A stretch of DNA of 64,000 nt from Tateyamaria omphalii (GCF_001969365.1 NZ_CP019314.1:1-64000); one strand, 5' to 3'. Counted from the first letter of the stretch, positions 30,367-39,595 are shown. Notes: generated by a model not told the origin, from the sequence alone. A program made the numbers and translations.

Positions 30367-32636
30367 GGATCTTTCCTTGGGTGTGTGGTGCGCAGAAGCG
30401 CATAGGCTGACAGGGCTGCGATGACCACCACTGCGACCTCGCCGAAGGTGTCGAGTGCGCGGAAGTCCACGAGGATGACGTTGACGATGTTGCGGCCAAA
30501 GGCTTCGGGCCAGCTTGTGACCTCGAAATATTCCGTCAGGCGCAGGTCGAGCGGGGTTTCAAGCACCGCCAGAAGGACAAGGGTCACCGATAGGCCGATG
30601 GCCCCGGCCAGGATGGCATCGACGGGGCGCCTGTCGCGCCCGTTCTGGTCGAGCACCGGCAGACGCAGGAGGGCGACGGCCACGAGGACAACCACAAGCG
30701 TTTCCACCAGCAGTTGGGTGATTGCGACGTCTGGGGCGCTGAATACGATAAAGATCATGGCGACGCCAATGCCCACCACCCCGAGTGCCGCCATCGCAGC
30801 TATGCGCGAGCTTGTGATTGCCGTCAGCAGCGCGCCTGCGCTGATCAGCACCACGAGGGCGACATTCTGGAATGTGACGTCTGACAGGTCCGGCAGGGCA
30901 GGCATGGCCTGCCGCGCGATCATCGTGCCGCCAATGGCCACCAGCACCGTTGCGAAGGTTGCAAAGATGTAGCGCCGCAGGATGCCCGGCTGGATGATGC
31001 GGGTTTGCCAGGCGGCGAACCCCTTTAGCCCAGCGAGGAACGTGTCCCAGCCGTTGTCGAATTGCGGGGAAGCGTCCACCAGCCGCCCGAGTGCGGGGCG
31101 CAAGCGTTTGTGGCCGAGATAGAGGGCAGCCCCCAGTGCCACCGTCGCGATGGACAGGATCAGCGGCATGTTCACGCCTGCCCAGAGTTGCAGTTCCTTG
31201 GCGTCTTCCATGGACCCCAGCAGCGATTTGACGGTCGGGTCGACCAGGGACGTTTGCAACAGGTCCGGGTAGACGCCGAAAAGCGCGCCCAGGACGGCGA
31301 GGATCACGGGCCCTGCCAGCATGGGCCACGGCGCTTCGTGGGGTTTGCGGGGCAGGGCGATGCCGGTGCGTTGCCAGAAAGGGCGCAGCGCAACGATCCC
31401 AGCCACCGCGAACATCAACGCGTTGGCCGTCAGCAGGGCGGCGGCGAAGATAAACGGTTCAGATCCGATGGCGAGGATACCCGCGTATTTCAGTTCCTTG
31501 CCGATGAAGCCGAGGAAGGGCGGGAAGCCTGCCATGGACAGCGCCGCGAGCCCGGCAGCGAAGGCTGTGACTGGCATGACCCGCCCGAGCCCGCCCAGCA
31601 CGTCCGCCTCGCGCGTGCCGGTGGCGTGGTCAATGCAGCCCACCACGAGGAAGAGGGACGCCTTGTAGAGCGAATGGACCACGAGGAAGGTTGCAAAGGC
31701 CGTCATGGCGTAGCCCGACGTTTGACCGAGAAACAGCGTGAGCGTGCCGAGTGCCATGAGCGTGGTGTAGGCAAGCGCCTGTTTCAGGTCTGTCTGCCGC
31801 AGGGCGAGGATGCTGGCGAAGACGGCGGTGAACGCCCCGGCGATCGTCAGTGTCCAGAACCACACATCCGTGCCCGACATGCCCGGATGGAGGCGCGCCA
31901 TCAGGTAGACCCCCGCCTTGACCATCGTGGCCGAGTGCAGGAAGGCCGAGACGGGTGTGGGCGCGGCCATCGCGTTCGGCAGCCAGAAGTGGAACGGAAA
32001 TTGCGCCGATTTGGTGAACGTGCCCGCCAGGATCAGGATGAGGATGGGCAGGTACATTTCATGCGCCTTGAGCGTGTCGGCCTGGGCCAGGATCACCGAC
32101 AGCTCGAAGCTGCCCATGGAAAAGCCCAGCAGGATGAAGCCCGCGAGCAGCGCCAGCGCGCCCGCGCCCGTCACAAAGAGGGCCTGGAGCGCCGAGCGCC
32201 GCCCTTTGGTCGTGTCGTGCCCGAACCCGATCAGCAGGTAGGAGGTGATTGTCGTCAGTTCCCAGAACACGAACAGCCCGATGAGGTTGTCAGCCAGCAC
32301 CAGCCCCAGCATCGCCAGCATGAAGCTGGTCAGAAACAGCGCAAAGCGGGTGAATTGCGGGTGCCCGGCGAGGTACGTGTTGGAATAGAGCAGCACCAGC
32401 GCCCCGATCCCCGAGATCAGGAGCGCGAAGGTGAGGCTGAGCCCGTCGACAAGGAACGACAGCGAAATGTTCAGCGACGGCACCCAGTCCCACACCAGCC
32501 GCAGGCTTTGGCCCTCGGCGATGGCAGGGGCGAGGCTGAGGAACCAGCCGAAAAGGAGGAGCGCGATCCCGACAGGGATCAGGCCGACAAGGCCGTTTCC
32601 CGTGGGGTTGGTCGCGGTGGCCGTGTCGTCGTTCAA
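30363..32636 (-). CDS. mnhA: Mrp-type Na+/H+ antiporter subunit A
   Basis: A 757-residue NuoL-like subunit with about 20 helices. The essential glutamate is in FWELTTITSYLLIG and the lysine in GTFTKSAQFPFHFWLPNAMAAPTPVSAFLHSATMVKAG-type sequence. The C-terminal third contains the extra MrpA region ending in DTFGEVAVVVIAALSAYALL. It is slightly shorter than many MrpA proteins. Its start overlaps the stop of the universal stress protein gene as ATGA, so the antiporter is expressed with that protein. Confidence 0.94.
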   Translation of the reverse strand: MNDDTATATNPTGNGLVGLIPVGIALLLFGWFLSLAPAIAEGQSLRLVWDWVPSLNISLSFLVDGLSLTFALLISGIGALVLLYSNTYLAGHPQFTRFALFLTSFMLAMLGLVLADNLIGLFVFWELTTITSYLLIGFGHDTTKGRRSALQALFVTGAGALALLAGFILLGFSMGSFELSVILAQADTLKAHEMYLPILILILAGTFTKSAQFPFHFWLPNAMAAPTPVSAFLHSATMVKAGVYLMARLHPGMSGTDVWFWTLTIAGAFTAVFASILALRQTDLKQALAYTTLMALGTLTLFLGQTSGYAMTAFATFLVVHSLYKASLFLVVGCIDHATGTREADVLGGLGRVMPVTAFAAGLAALSMAGFPPFLGFIGKELKYAGILAIGSEPFIFAAALLTANALMFAVAGIVALRPFWQRTGIALPRKPHEAPWPMLAGPVILAVLGALFGVYPDLLQTSLVDPTVKSLLGSMEDAKELQLWAGVNMPLILSIATVALGAALYLGHKRLRPALGRLVDASPQFDNGWDTFLAGLKGFAAWQTRIIQPGILRRYIFATFATVLVAIGGTMIARQAMPALPDLSDVTFQNVALVVLISAGALLTAITSSRIAAMAALGVVGIGVAMIFIVFSAPDVAITQLLVETLVVVLVAVALLRLPVLDQNGRDRRPVDAILAGAIGLSVTLVLLAVLETPLDLRLTEYFEVTSWPEAFGRNIVNVILVDFRALDTFGEVAVVVIAALSAYALLRTTHPRKDP

Positions 32637-33598
32637 TTCTTTTCCAGTTCTTCAATCGTCACGGGTGAGGTAAAGCCTTCCGGCTTGACGGCAAGGACGG
32701 AGCAGGTGACGCGGCTGAGGATTGTGTCGGCGGTGTTGCCGATGAACATGCCCGACAGGCCGGTGCGCCCAAGCGTGCCCATGACCAGCGTGTCGATGTG
32801 CTGTTCATGGGTGTGCTGCGCGATGACGTCGGCGGCGACGCCCTTGACGTGCATGATCTGCATCCGGTCGGCAAACGCGGTATATTGATCCGTTAGAGCG
32901 GTCAGCCGGGCGTGGCTCTCCTGCTTGGTGGTGAGCAGGAGCGCTTCGACATCCTCGGGCGGGGTGTGGACGCGGCTTGAGCGCAAAAGGTGCTCTTCGT
33001 GGAGATACCAGGCGTTCAGCACGTCGAGCTTGGCGTCGTCCTGCACCGAAAGGGACGTGGCCAGCTGCATGACCTTGTGGTTGAGCGCGTTCCGGGTCTC
33101 ATCGCTTGGGTCGGGATCGACGGCGGCCACGATGCGCTTGGCCTTTGGCTCGGCCTTGCTGTTGAGGATCCAGACGGGGCAGGGGCATTTGCGCAGAAGG
33201 TGCAGGTCTGGCCCGCCCAGCACATTCCATGTCGGCGTCTGGTCGGCTGCTTTGAGCACCAGGTCGTTGTCATATGTCAGCACATGTCGGATCACTTCGA
33301 TAAAGCCGACACCCTGGGCGAGCATGGTGGTCACGTCGGCGCCGTCCTGCCGAAGACCGGTGGCCACCTGTTCCAATTGGTCCTTGCGCGCCGCAATCAG
33401 TTCAGCCCCGACTTCGCGCCCCCGCTGCCCTGACAGCGTTGCCAGCATCCGCGCCATGTCGGATTGATCGGTTTCGGACACATCCAGCAGGGTCAAACGG
33501 GCGCCATTGGCCTTGGCCAGCCAGTGCGCGCGCGCAACGAGGGCGTCGGACACGCCTTCGGGGTTCGAGACAACGAGGATGTTCTTGAAACGCTTCAT
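32633..33598 (-). CDS. Tandem universal stress protein (UspE-like), first gene of the mnh operon
   Basis: A 321-residue cytoplasmic protein with two Usp domains. The first (residues 1-150) begins MKRFKNILVVSNPEG. The second (about 155-310) begins AKRIVAAVDPDPSD and ends with DTLVMGTLGRTGLSGMFIGNTADTIL, a good match to the ATP-binding G-x2-G-x9-G(S/T) loop (GTLGRTGLSGMFIGN). The start at 33598 is preferred over an in-frame ATG at 33721 that lies inside the divergent regulator gene. It overlaps mnhA by 4 bases. A role in stress sensing or regulating the antiporter is inferred from the coupling. Confidence 0.85.
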   Translation of the reverse strand: MKRFKNILVVSNPEGVSDALVARAHWLAKANGARLTLLDVSETDQSDMARMLATLSGQRGREVGAELIAARKDQLEQVATGLRQDGADVTTMLAQGVGFIEVIRHVLTYDNDLVLKAADQTPTWNVLGGPDLHLLRKCPCPVWILNSKAEPKAKRIVAAVDPDPSDETRNALNHKVMQLATSLSVQDDAKLDVLNAWYLHEEHLLRSSRVHTPPEDVEALLLTTKQESHARLTALTDQYTAFADRMQIMHVKGVAADVIAQHTHEQHIDTLVMGTLGRTGLSGMFIGNTADTILSRVTCSVLAVKPEGFTSPVTIEELEKN

Positions 33599-33634
33599 GC
33601 CTAGGCCTTTCGGAGCAACAGACGCTGAGATGGG

Positions 33635-33657
33635 GATCAAATTTGATTGATCAAATT
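33635..33657. repeat. Repeat and palindrome in the usp/oxyR-like divergent promoter
   Basis: GATCAAATT occurs twice (33635-33643 and 33649-33657) and creates the inverted repeat AATTTGA-TTGA-TCAAATT (33640-33657... arms 33640-33646 and 33651-33657). It lies between the divergent usp-mnh operon and the LysR regulator gene, where an operator would be expected. Confidence 0.45.
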
Positions 33658-33676
33658 GAAAACTGGGAAGGAATTG

Positions 33677-33691
33677 ATAGATGTTATCTAT
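33677..33691 (+). promoter_or_regulatory. OxyR-type operator half (ATAG-N7-CTAT)
   Basis: GATAGATGTTATCTATC (33676-33692) is an inverted repeat containing ATAG-N7-CTAT, the half-element bound by OxyR. It lies 20 bp before the start codon of the OxyR-like gene, so autoregulation is likely. A second half-element at the usual spacing is not visible. Confidence 0.6.
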
Positions 33692-33711
33692 CAGTCCGGC
33701 AGGAGAAGCCC

Positions 33712-34632
33712 GTGCCAACACTTCAGCAACTGCGTTATCTGGTGGCCGTGGCCGATGCGGCGCATTTCAGGCGCGCGGCAGAGGCCTGCCACGTCACACA
33801 ACCGACCCTGAGCGCGCAACTCAAGGAGTTGGAAAGCAAGCTGGGGTCTGTGTTGATCGAGCGCAGCCGCGGCGGGGTTGTCGTGACCCCCCTAGGTGAG
33901 CAGATCATCCAGCATGCCCGCACTGCGCTGCGCGAGGTTGAGGAAATCCGCACCCTTTCCGCTCTTCAAAGTGGGAGTTTGAACAGTACGATCAAAGTTG
34001 GTGTGGTCCAGTCCCTTGGGTCATACCTGTTGCCAATCCTGGTGCCGGATTTGCACAAGAGCCATCCGCAACTGAAGCTGTATGTGCGTGAGGGGTTGCC
34101 GAAGCATTTGCTTGAGGCCCTGGGGTCAGGGGCGCTCGACTTGCTGCTGTTTCCGCTGCCGACGCGCGAGGCGGAGTTTGAAACGCGGTCGCTGTTTCGC
34201 GAGCCCCTGTCCGTGGTGATGCCTTTTGACCACCCTTTTGCCCGCGAGGAGACCATTGCGCCCAGCATGTTGAAGGGTGAGACCATCATGGCGCTTGAGC
34301 GGGGCCATCGCCTGTATGACAAGGTCGAACGCATCTGCGAACAACACGGTGCGGTACTGTCCAGCGAGTATGAAGGCACGTCGCTGGACACGCTGCGCCA
34401 GATGGTTGCCATGGGAATGGGCCTGACGCTGTTGCCCGCCCTTTATGTCCGGTCGGAGGTCACGAGCCAGGAGCTGGTGCTGGCCCGTCCGTTTCGCGGC
34501 ACGCCCCCGTCGCGCACCATTGGCATGGTCTGGCGCCGCAGCACGGCGCGCGAGGCAGAGTATCAGGATCTGGGCGACGAAATCAGCGAAATCCTCGCCC
34601 GTCGTGCGCGCGAGGTGATTGTCTTGGGCTAG
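33712..34632 (+). CDS. OxyR-like LysR-family regulator lacking the first redox cysteine
   Basis: A 306-residue LysR regulator closest in pattern to OxyR. The helix-turn-helix is HFRRAAEACHVTQPTLSAQLKELE; the OxyR-typical C-terminal block is GTSLDTLRQMVAMGMGLTLLPALYV, followed by SRTIGMVWR. In E. coli OxyR peroxide oxidises Cys199 to a disulphide with Cys208. Here the aligned residue of Cys199 is Arg200 (LERGHRLYD), while the Cys208 equivalent is kept as Cys209 (VERICEQHG). GTG 33712 has AGGAG eight bases upstream. Divergent from usp-mnh. Confidence 0.85.
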   Translation: MPTLQQLRYLVAVADAAHFRRAAEACHVTQPTLSAQLKELESKLGSVLIERSRGGVVVTPLGEQIIQHARTALREVEEIRTLSALQSGSLNSTIKVGVVQSLGSYLLPILVPDLHKSHPQLKLYVREGLPKHLLEALGSGALDLLLFPLPTREAEFETRSLFREPLSVVMPFDHPFAREETIAPSMLKGETIMALERGHRLYDKVERICEQHGAVLSSEYEGTSLDTLRQMVAMGMGLTLLPALYVRSEVTSQELVLARPFRGTPPSRTIGMVWRRSTAREAEYQDLGDEISEILARRAREVIVLG

Positions 34633-36743
34633 ACCGCGCTTTGACTGGTCCGCAACCCGCGCAAGGTAAGGAGCCCGGCGATGGCGATGCCCAGAAGGTC
34701 GGTGCGCCAGTCGCCCGAGATCATGCAGACGGCGCCCACCAGCAGGATAATGCGAATGAGCGGCCCTGCGGCGCCCATGAACCAGCCCTGCACCGCACCC
34801 GCCAGCATGTAAACGCCGATGAGGGCGGTGAGGAGGTTTTGGACACTGACGTACCAGGGCGCCTCCATCAGCAGGCCGGGGCTGTAGAAGAACATGAAGG
34901 GCACGATGAAGGCGGCGAGGCCCACTTTGAAGCTGGTGATGGATGTGCGCATCGGCTCGGACCCGGCGATGGCGGCACCCGCATAGGCGGCGAGGGCGAC
35001 GGGCGGGGTGATGGCCGACACGACGGCGAAGTAGAACACGAAGAAATGCGAGATGAGCGGGGTGATCCCGATTTCGATCAGGCCGGGGGCGACGACCGAG
35101 GCGGCCACAGCGTAGGCTGCGGTTGTGGGCATTCCCATGCCGAGGATGACCGAGATCATCATGGCGAAGCTGAGCGCCAGAAGTGTGCTTTGCTGTGCGA
35201 GGTCGAAGAGCAGGCTTGAGAACCGCGCGCCCACGCCGGTGAGAGAGATGACCCCCACGATCAGGCCCGCGCAGGCGCAGACGATGATGATTTGCAGCGA
35301 CATGCGCCCGCCGTTGCCGAGCGCCTCATAGATTTGTTTTGGCCCCATGCGGTAGGGCGTGAGCCAACTGACCACCGCGGCCGAGGCGATGGCGAGTGTG
35401 CCCGCGCGGATCACCGAATAGCCGCTGAAGAGCGCGCCGATCAGGATGACGATGGGCAGGAAAAGGTAGGCTTGTTTTGCCAGCTCGCCGAGTTTGGGCA
35501 ACTCGTCCGCGCGCATGCCGCGCATGCCGGTCCGGCTCGCCTCGAAATCGACCATGAAGTAGATGGAGGCGAAATAGAGGATGGCGGGGATCAGCGCCGC
35601 GACCACCAGTTCAGTGTAGGGGATGCCGGTGATTTCCGCCATGATGAAGGCGCCCGCGCCCATGATGGGCGGCATGATCTGTCCGCCCGTCGATGCCGCC
35701 GCCTCGATTGCGGCGGCGGATTGGGGGCGGTAGCCTACTTTCTTCATCAGCGGGATCGTGAGTGAGCCGGTGGAGACAACGTTGCCTGCCGAGGTGCCGT
35801 TGATCATGCCCATGAGGCCCGAGGCCAGCACCGACACCTTGGCCGGGCCGCCCTTGGCCCGTCCGGCGGCGGCGAAGGAGAAGTTGACGAAGTAGTCGCC
35901 CACCTTGGAGCTTTGCAGGAAGGCGGCGAAGATGATGAACAGAATGATGTAGGTGGACGACACGGCGGTGGTTGGCCCCAGCACGCCATTGTCGGTGAAG
36001 ACATAGGTGAAGAAGCGTTTGGGGTCGTAGCCGCGGTGTTCGAGGAAGCCCGGCATCCATGGGCCCGCAAAGGCGTAGGCGATGAAGACAAGTGCGATGA
36101 TGACGAGAGCCAGCCCCGCAAGGCGGCGGGTGAGTTCGGCGATCATGATGATGATGACAAAGGCCGCCCAGCCGTTGTTGGGATCGGCAAAGGGTGTGCC
36201 CGCCCGCAGGCGCAACGACAGGGTGTCGAGGCTGAACAGGATGAAGCCGCAGCTTGCCAGTGTCGCCACGATCAGGGCGATGTCGCCCAGCGGCAGTTGC
36301 CCCTTGCGCGCAGGATAGAGCCAGCCGGTGAGCATGGCGAGCAGGGTGCCCGCGCCAAGTGCAGGTCCGAAGGCTGTGAGCGTCCATGGGGGCGGGGCAG
36401 GGGTGCCCGGTTCATGGAACATCATCGCGGCGATGAGGGAGCCGAGGCCGATGGTGGTGCCCAGCAGGGCCACGCCGCCCATGATGTGTGAAACAGGGGT
36501 GTTGGGTCCGTCGGATGCGGGGCGCATGGACATGGCCGCACTGGTGCCGAAGCCCAGGATCAGCGCGCCCGCGATGTGCATGATGCGGAAGGTCCATGTC
36601 TCGAGCGGGGCGATGTTCAGCACGTAAAGGTGCCAGCCCGCATAGACCGCGCAAAGCAGGAAGCCCACGCGCGTCAGCAGGTCGGTGGCGACCGGCGTTT
36701 CGGGCTGTTCCAGCGGTGTGGGCCGTGTCGCTGTGTCCGTCAT
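34629..36743 (-). CDS. TRAP transporter fused permease (4TM/12TM, TAXI type)
   Basis: A 704-residue fusion of the small (DctQ-like) and large (DctM-like) TRAP membrane subunits, characteristic of TAXI-type systems. The DctM part shows GLMGMINGTSAGNVVSTGSLTIPLMKK-type sequence, GGQIMPPIMGAGAFIMAE, and GMGMPTTAAYAVAASVVAP. It imports an organic acid with Na+ or H+, using the TAXI binding protein encoded just upstream. I start at ATG 36743, 10 bases after GGGGG; ATG 36752 leaves no space for a ribosome site. Its stop overlaps the end of the OxyR-like gene by 4 bases (convergent). Confidence 0.92.
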   Translation of the reverse strand: MTDTATRPTPLEQPETPVATDLLTRVGFLLCAVYAGWHLYVLNIAPLETWTFRIMHIAGALILGFGTSAAMSMRPASDGPNTPVSHIMGGVALLGTTIGLGSLIAAMMFHEPGTPAPPPWTLTAFGPALGAGTLLAMLTGWLYPARKGQLPLGDIALIVATLASCGFILFSLDTLSLRLRAGTPFADPNNGWAAFVIIIMIAELTRRLAGLALVIIALVFIAYAFAGPWMPGFLEHRGYDPKRFFTYVFTDNGVLGPTTAVSSTYIILFIIFAAFLQSSKVGDYFVNFSFAAAGRAKGGPAKVSVLASGLMGMINGTSAGNVVSTGSLTIPLMKKVGYRPQSAAAIEAAASTGGQIMPPIMGAGAFIMAEITGIPYTELVVAALIPAILYFASIYFMVDFEASRTGMRGMRADELPKLGELAKQAYLFLPIVILIGALFSGYSVIRAGTLAIASAAVVSWLTPYRMGPKQIYEALGNGGRMSLQIIIVCACAGLIVGVISLTGVGARFSSLLFDLAQQSTLLALSFAMMISVILGMGMPTTAAYAVAASVVAPGLIEIGITPLISHFFVFYFAVVSAITPPVALAAYAGAAIAGSEPMRTSITSFKVGLAAFIVPFMFFYSPGLLMEAPWYVSVQNLLTALIGVYMLAGAVQGWFMGAAGPLIRIILLVGAVCMISGDWRTDLLGIAIAGLLTLRGLRTSQSAV

Positions 36744-36765
36744 GCGTTCCATCCCCCGGCTGCAT

Positions 36766-36798
36766 GAAAAGAGCACCCCGCCCGGAGGGGCAGGGTGC
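36766..36798 (-). terminator. Terminator-like hairpin between TAXI binding protein and TRAP permease genes
   Basis: An 11-bp stem (GCACCCTGCCC / GGGCGGGGTGC, one T-G pair) with loop CTCC is followed on the minus strand by TCTTTTC. It lies between two genes of one transporter and probably lowers permease expression relative to the binding protein. Confidence 0.65.
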
Positions 36799-36826
36799 CG
36801 TAGGAGCTTAGACCACGTCAGCGGAT

Positions 36827-37819
36827 TTAGTCAGCAAGTTCTGCCGGGATGTCGAAACCGTTATCGCGGAACCACTGTGCCGCGCCCGGGTGCCAGGGCA
36901 GGAAAGTGTTCTTGTCGAAGTTCTCGGGCAGGGTTTCGACCGCAGCCTTGTGGATTTCCAGCATCTTTGGATTGTTGCCCATGACCGTGTCGACGACTTC
37001 ATAGACAAAGCTGTCGGGCAGATCAGCATGCGCGATGGCGAAGTTCCACATCGACACCGAAAGCTGATCCTCTTCCAGCGACGGGTAGGTGCCCGCAGGA
37101 ATCGTGAATTCGGCCACGGGTTGCGCGTCGATAACCGCCGCCTGTTCCTCGGGCGTGAAGCCGAAATAGGTCACGTCGGTCTGTGCATCGAGCTGGCTGA
37201 AGGCAGGGTAGGGCAGGCCGCCCGCCCAGGTGTAGACGTCGATCAGCCCGTCCTGCAGCTGGCCGGCAAGGTCGGCGGCGCCGCCGTTCCGGAACTCGAC
37301 GTTTTTGCCCATGTCTTCGAGGATGCGCGGCCAGTAGGTGCCGGGTGTGCCGCCTGCAGGGCCAACGCCCACGACGGCGCCGTCGGGGATGTCGGCAAAG
37401 CTGGTGATGCCGGAGCTGGTCAGCGTGACGGCGTGAAAGCCCGTCTTGTACATGGGGAAGATCGCGCGGATCTGGTCGTGCTGCAGGCCTGGCGCCAGCG
37501 CGCTGTTGCCGTTCATTGCGTCAAAGGCTGGGCCCATTGTGACCATCGCCATATCCAGATCGCCGGTCTGCACCAGCGCTGCGTTCTGTACGGGGCCGCC
37601 GGTCACTTCGGTGCCGCCGGGAATGCCGAGCGCGTCCGCGACCATGTTGGCCCAGCCGGCGCCGTAGACGAAATAGGTGCCGCCCTGGCTTGCCGTGCCG
37701 ACCGAGAAGCTGTCGGGCCAGTCGCTGCGGTCCTGCGCGCTGAGTGTCGTTGCGGCGAGCCCAATTGTGCTGGCCACTGCCGCGACCTGAACGGCCTTGA
37801 ATGTGCGGGTGATGTTCAT
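36827..37819 (-). CDS. TAXI-family TRAP transporter substrate-binding protein
   Basis: A 330-residue periplasmic binding protein with a signal peptide (VQVAAVASTIGLAATTLSAQ). TAXI landmarks are VGTASQGGTYFVYGAGWANMV near the mature start, GGPVQNAALVQTGDLDMAMVT, VVGVGPAGGTPGTYWPRILED and GLIDVYTWAGGLPYPAFSQL. It supplies substrate to the fused permease encoded downstream. The substrate is unknown (some TAXI proteins take glutamate or other acids). GGAGGAGATC precedes the ATG. A possible operator TACGT-N6-ACGTA lies about 60 bp upstream. Confidence 0.9.
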   Translation of the reverse strand: MNITRTFKAVQVAAVASTIGLAATTLSAQDRSDWPDSFSVGTASQGGTYFVYGAGWANMVADALGIPGGTEVTGGPVQNAALVQTGDLDMAMVTMGPAFDAMNGNSALAPGLQHDQIRAIFPMYKTGFHAVTLTSSGITSFADIPDGAVVGVGPAGGTPGTYWPRILEDMGKNVEFRNGGAADLAGQLQDGLIDVYTWAGGLPYPAFSQLDAQTDVTYFGFTPEEQAAVIDAQPVAEFTIPAGTYPSLEEDQLSVSMWNFAIAHADLPDSFVYEVVDTVMGNNPKMLEIHKAAVETLPENFDKNTFLPWHPGAAQWFRDNGFDIPAELAD

Positions 37820-37881
37820 GATCTCCTCCTCCTGTCAGATGTGCGCGCTGTTTTCAGCGGCATTTGTAACTGAACACCTCG

Positions 37882-37897
37882 TACGTAGGGTGACGTA
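37882..37897. promoter_or_regulatory. Possible operator upstream of the TAXI operon
   Basis: TACGT-AGGGTG-ACGTA is an inverted repeat 63 bp upstream of the TAXI start within the 201-bp gap 37820-38020. No clear -35/-10 pair is seen beside it. Only the symmetry and position support it. Confidence 0.3.
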
Positions 37898-38020
37898 TGG
37901 TAACGAAAAGGCGCAAGCCTGCGGATCAGCCGATCCTCGCCCAGACATGTCGGTATCCCTTTGGTTTCGTTGGCTACACTTTTTCTTGAAGGTGTCGTGA
38001 AGATCGCGCGCGGGGTCTGA

Positions 38021-39595
38021 TCAAAGCGAAAGCCGCCGCTGAACGCCGATCTGATCAAGGAACATGTCATCGTGGCTGACGATCAGAATGGCGCCGTCAA
38101 AGACGCGCAACGCAGCCTCGAGCGTCTCGACCGCTTCGATGTCCAGGTGGTTGTTGGGTTCGTCCAGAAGAAGGAGCTGGGGCGGTTGGCTGTGGCCGAG
38201 GGTGCAGGCCAGACCTGCGCGCAGGCGTTGTCCGCCGCTGAGCGTGCCGACCTGCTGCAAGGCATCCTCGCCCCGGAACAGAAAGCGGGCGAGCACCGCG
38301 CGCCGGTCGTTTTCGCTGGCTTTTGGATCGAGGCGGGCGAGGGCGTCGCGCACGGTTTCGTTCGGGTCGAGCAGGCTCATGTCCTGATCCAGAAGCGCAG
38401 CGGGGACGTGCAGCCGAACCGACCCGGACACAACGGGAAGGTCGCCGTGGATGCAGGCCAGCAGCGTGGATTTGCCGGACCCGTTCGGTCCGACAATCGC
38501 GATGCGTTCTGGCCCTCGGAGCGTGAGGGAGATGTAGCGCAGTATAGGGGCATCAGATGCGTAGCCGAATGTCAGCCTGTCGACTTGCAGCACATCGCGC
38601 CCCTTGGCGAGGCCGGATGCTGGAATGTCCATGACCATGGGTTCGAGAACCTCCACCGACTTGCGGGCGGTTTCCAGCGCCGTTTCCGCGTCTTCCACCT
38701 GGCGATTGCGTAGACGGGCTGCCGCGCTGCCTGACCCTTCGCTGCGCTCCTTGGCGGCATCTAGCACGAGTTTTGACTGGCTGCCGGACGCCCGCAACTG
38801 TCGTCCTTGCCGGTCTGTGCGCACCTTGCGTTCGGCGGCGCGGCGGGCGCGCGCCTCTGTTTCGGTTACGGAGCGGGTGGCGCGGGCAAGGTCCTGTTGC
38901 GCTGATGCCAGTTCTGCAGATTTCATCTCGCGGTAGGCGGTGTAGTTCCCGCCATAGGTGCGCGCGCCGAGTGTGGTCAATTCGACAATGGCATCCATCC
39001 CGGCCAGCAATGTGCGGTCGTGGCTGGCGATGATGGCGCAGCCGGTCCATGCGCGCAATGCGTCGATGACATACGTGCGCCCGGCCCGATCCAAGTGGTT
39101 TGTCGGCTCGTCCAGCAGCAAGACATCGGGGTGTTGAAACATGAGTGCGGCAAGACCCGCGCGTGTGCGCTGTCCCCCGGACAGTGCGCCGAGGGGTGTA
39201 TTGATCGGCAGGTCGAGACCGCTTGAGGTGAGGGCCGTTTCCAGCCGCGCCACAAGCGTCCAGTCCGCGTTGGCAAGATCGTCTGCGGTGGCTGTGCCTT
39301 GGTCCGCGCGGTTGAGAATGGCCAGATCGTCTCGGACCTCGAACAGATCTGCCAATGTGTCCTCTGGGCGGTGTTCGGGGGTCTGGCGCAGAAATCCGAC
39401 GGCTGGCGGCCGCGTGATGGTTCCCGAAGAGGGGGCAAGTTCGCCTGCGATCAGACGCAGAAGCGTGGACTTTCCCGTGCCGTTGCGTCCGACAAGGCCG
39501 GTGCGTCCCGGTCCGAATGTCAGGTTGAGTTCGGTGAAAAGGGGGCTGTTGTCGGGCGCGTTCCAGCCGAGGCTGGCACAAATGATGGATGACAT
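38021..39595 (-). CDS. ABC-F family ATPase
   Basis: A 524-residue protein with two ABC ATPase domains and no membrane segment. Domain 1 has GRNGTGKST and LSGGQRTRAGLAALMFQHPDVLLLDEPTNHLD; domain 2 has GPNGSGKST, LSGGQRLRAGLACTLG and LLLLDEPNNHLD. The linker (about residues 225-310) is long, charged and helical, as in ABC-F proteins that act on the ribosome. In domain 2 the usual DEPTNHLD reads DEPNNHLD. The family includes translation factors (EttA, Uup, YheS) and antibiotic-resistance proteins; which type this is cannot be told. It is monocistronic. Confidence 0.9.
   Translation of the reverse strand: MSSIICASLGWNAPDNSPLFTELNLTFGPGRTGLVGRNGTGKSTLLRLIAGELAPSSGTITRPPAVGFLRQTPEHRPEDTLADLFEVRDDLAILNRADQGTATADDLANADWTLVARLETALTSSGLDLPINTPLGALSGGQRTRAGLAALMFQHPDVLLLDEPTNHLDRAGRTYVIDALRAWTGCAIIASHDRTLLAGMDAIVELTTLGARTYGGNYTAYREMKSAELASAQQDLARATRSVTETEARARRAAERKVRTDRQGRQLRASGSQSKLVLDAAKERSEGSGSAAARLRNRQVEDAETALETARKSVEVLEPMVMDIPASGLAKGRDVLQVDRLTFGYASDAPILRYISLTLRGPERIAIVGPNGSGKSTLLACIHGDLPVVSGSVRLHVPAALLDQDMSLLDPNETVRDALARLDPKASENDRRAVLARFLFRGEDALQQVGTLSGGQRLRAGLACTLGHSQPPQLLLLDEPNNHLDIEAVETLEAALRVFDGAILIVSHDDMFLDQIGVQRRLSL

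Noticed and set aside
31062..32888. A 608-codon plus-strand frame opposite mnhA
   Set aside because: It is highly charged and repetitive, with no domain, and is the mirror image of a conserved membrane subunit.
37860..37900. LacI-type operator like those at 54605 and 62079
   Set aside because: The TACGT-N6-ACGTA repeat does not match the TGTTACCGGTAACA consensus.
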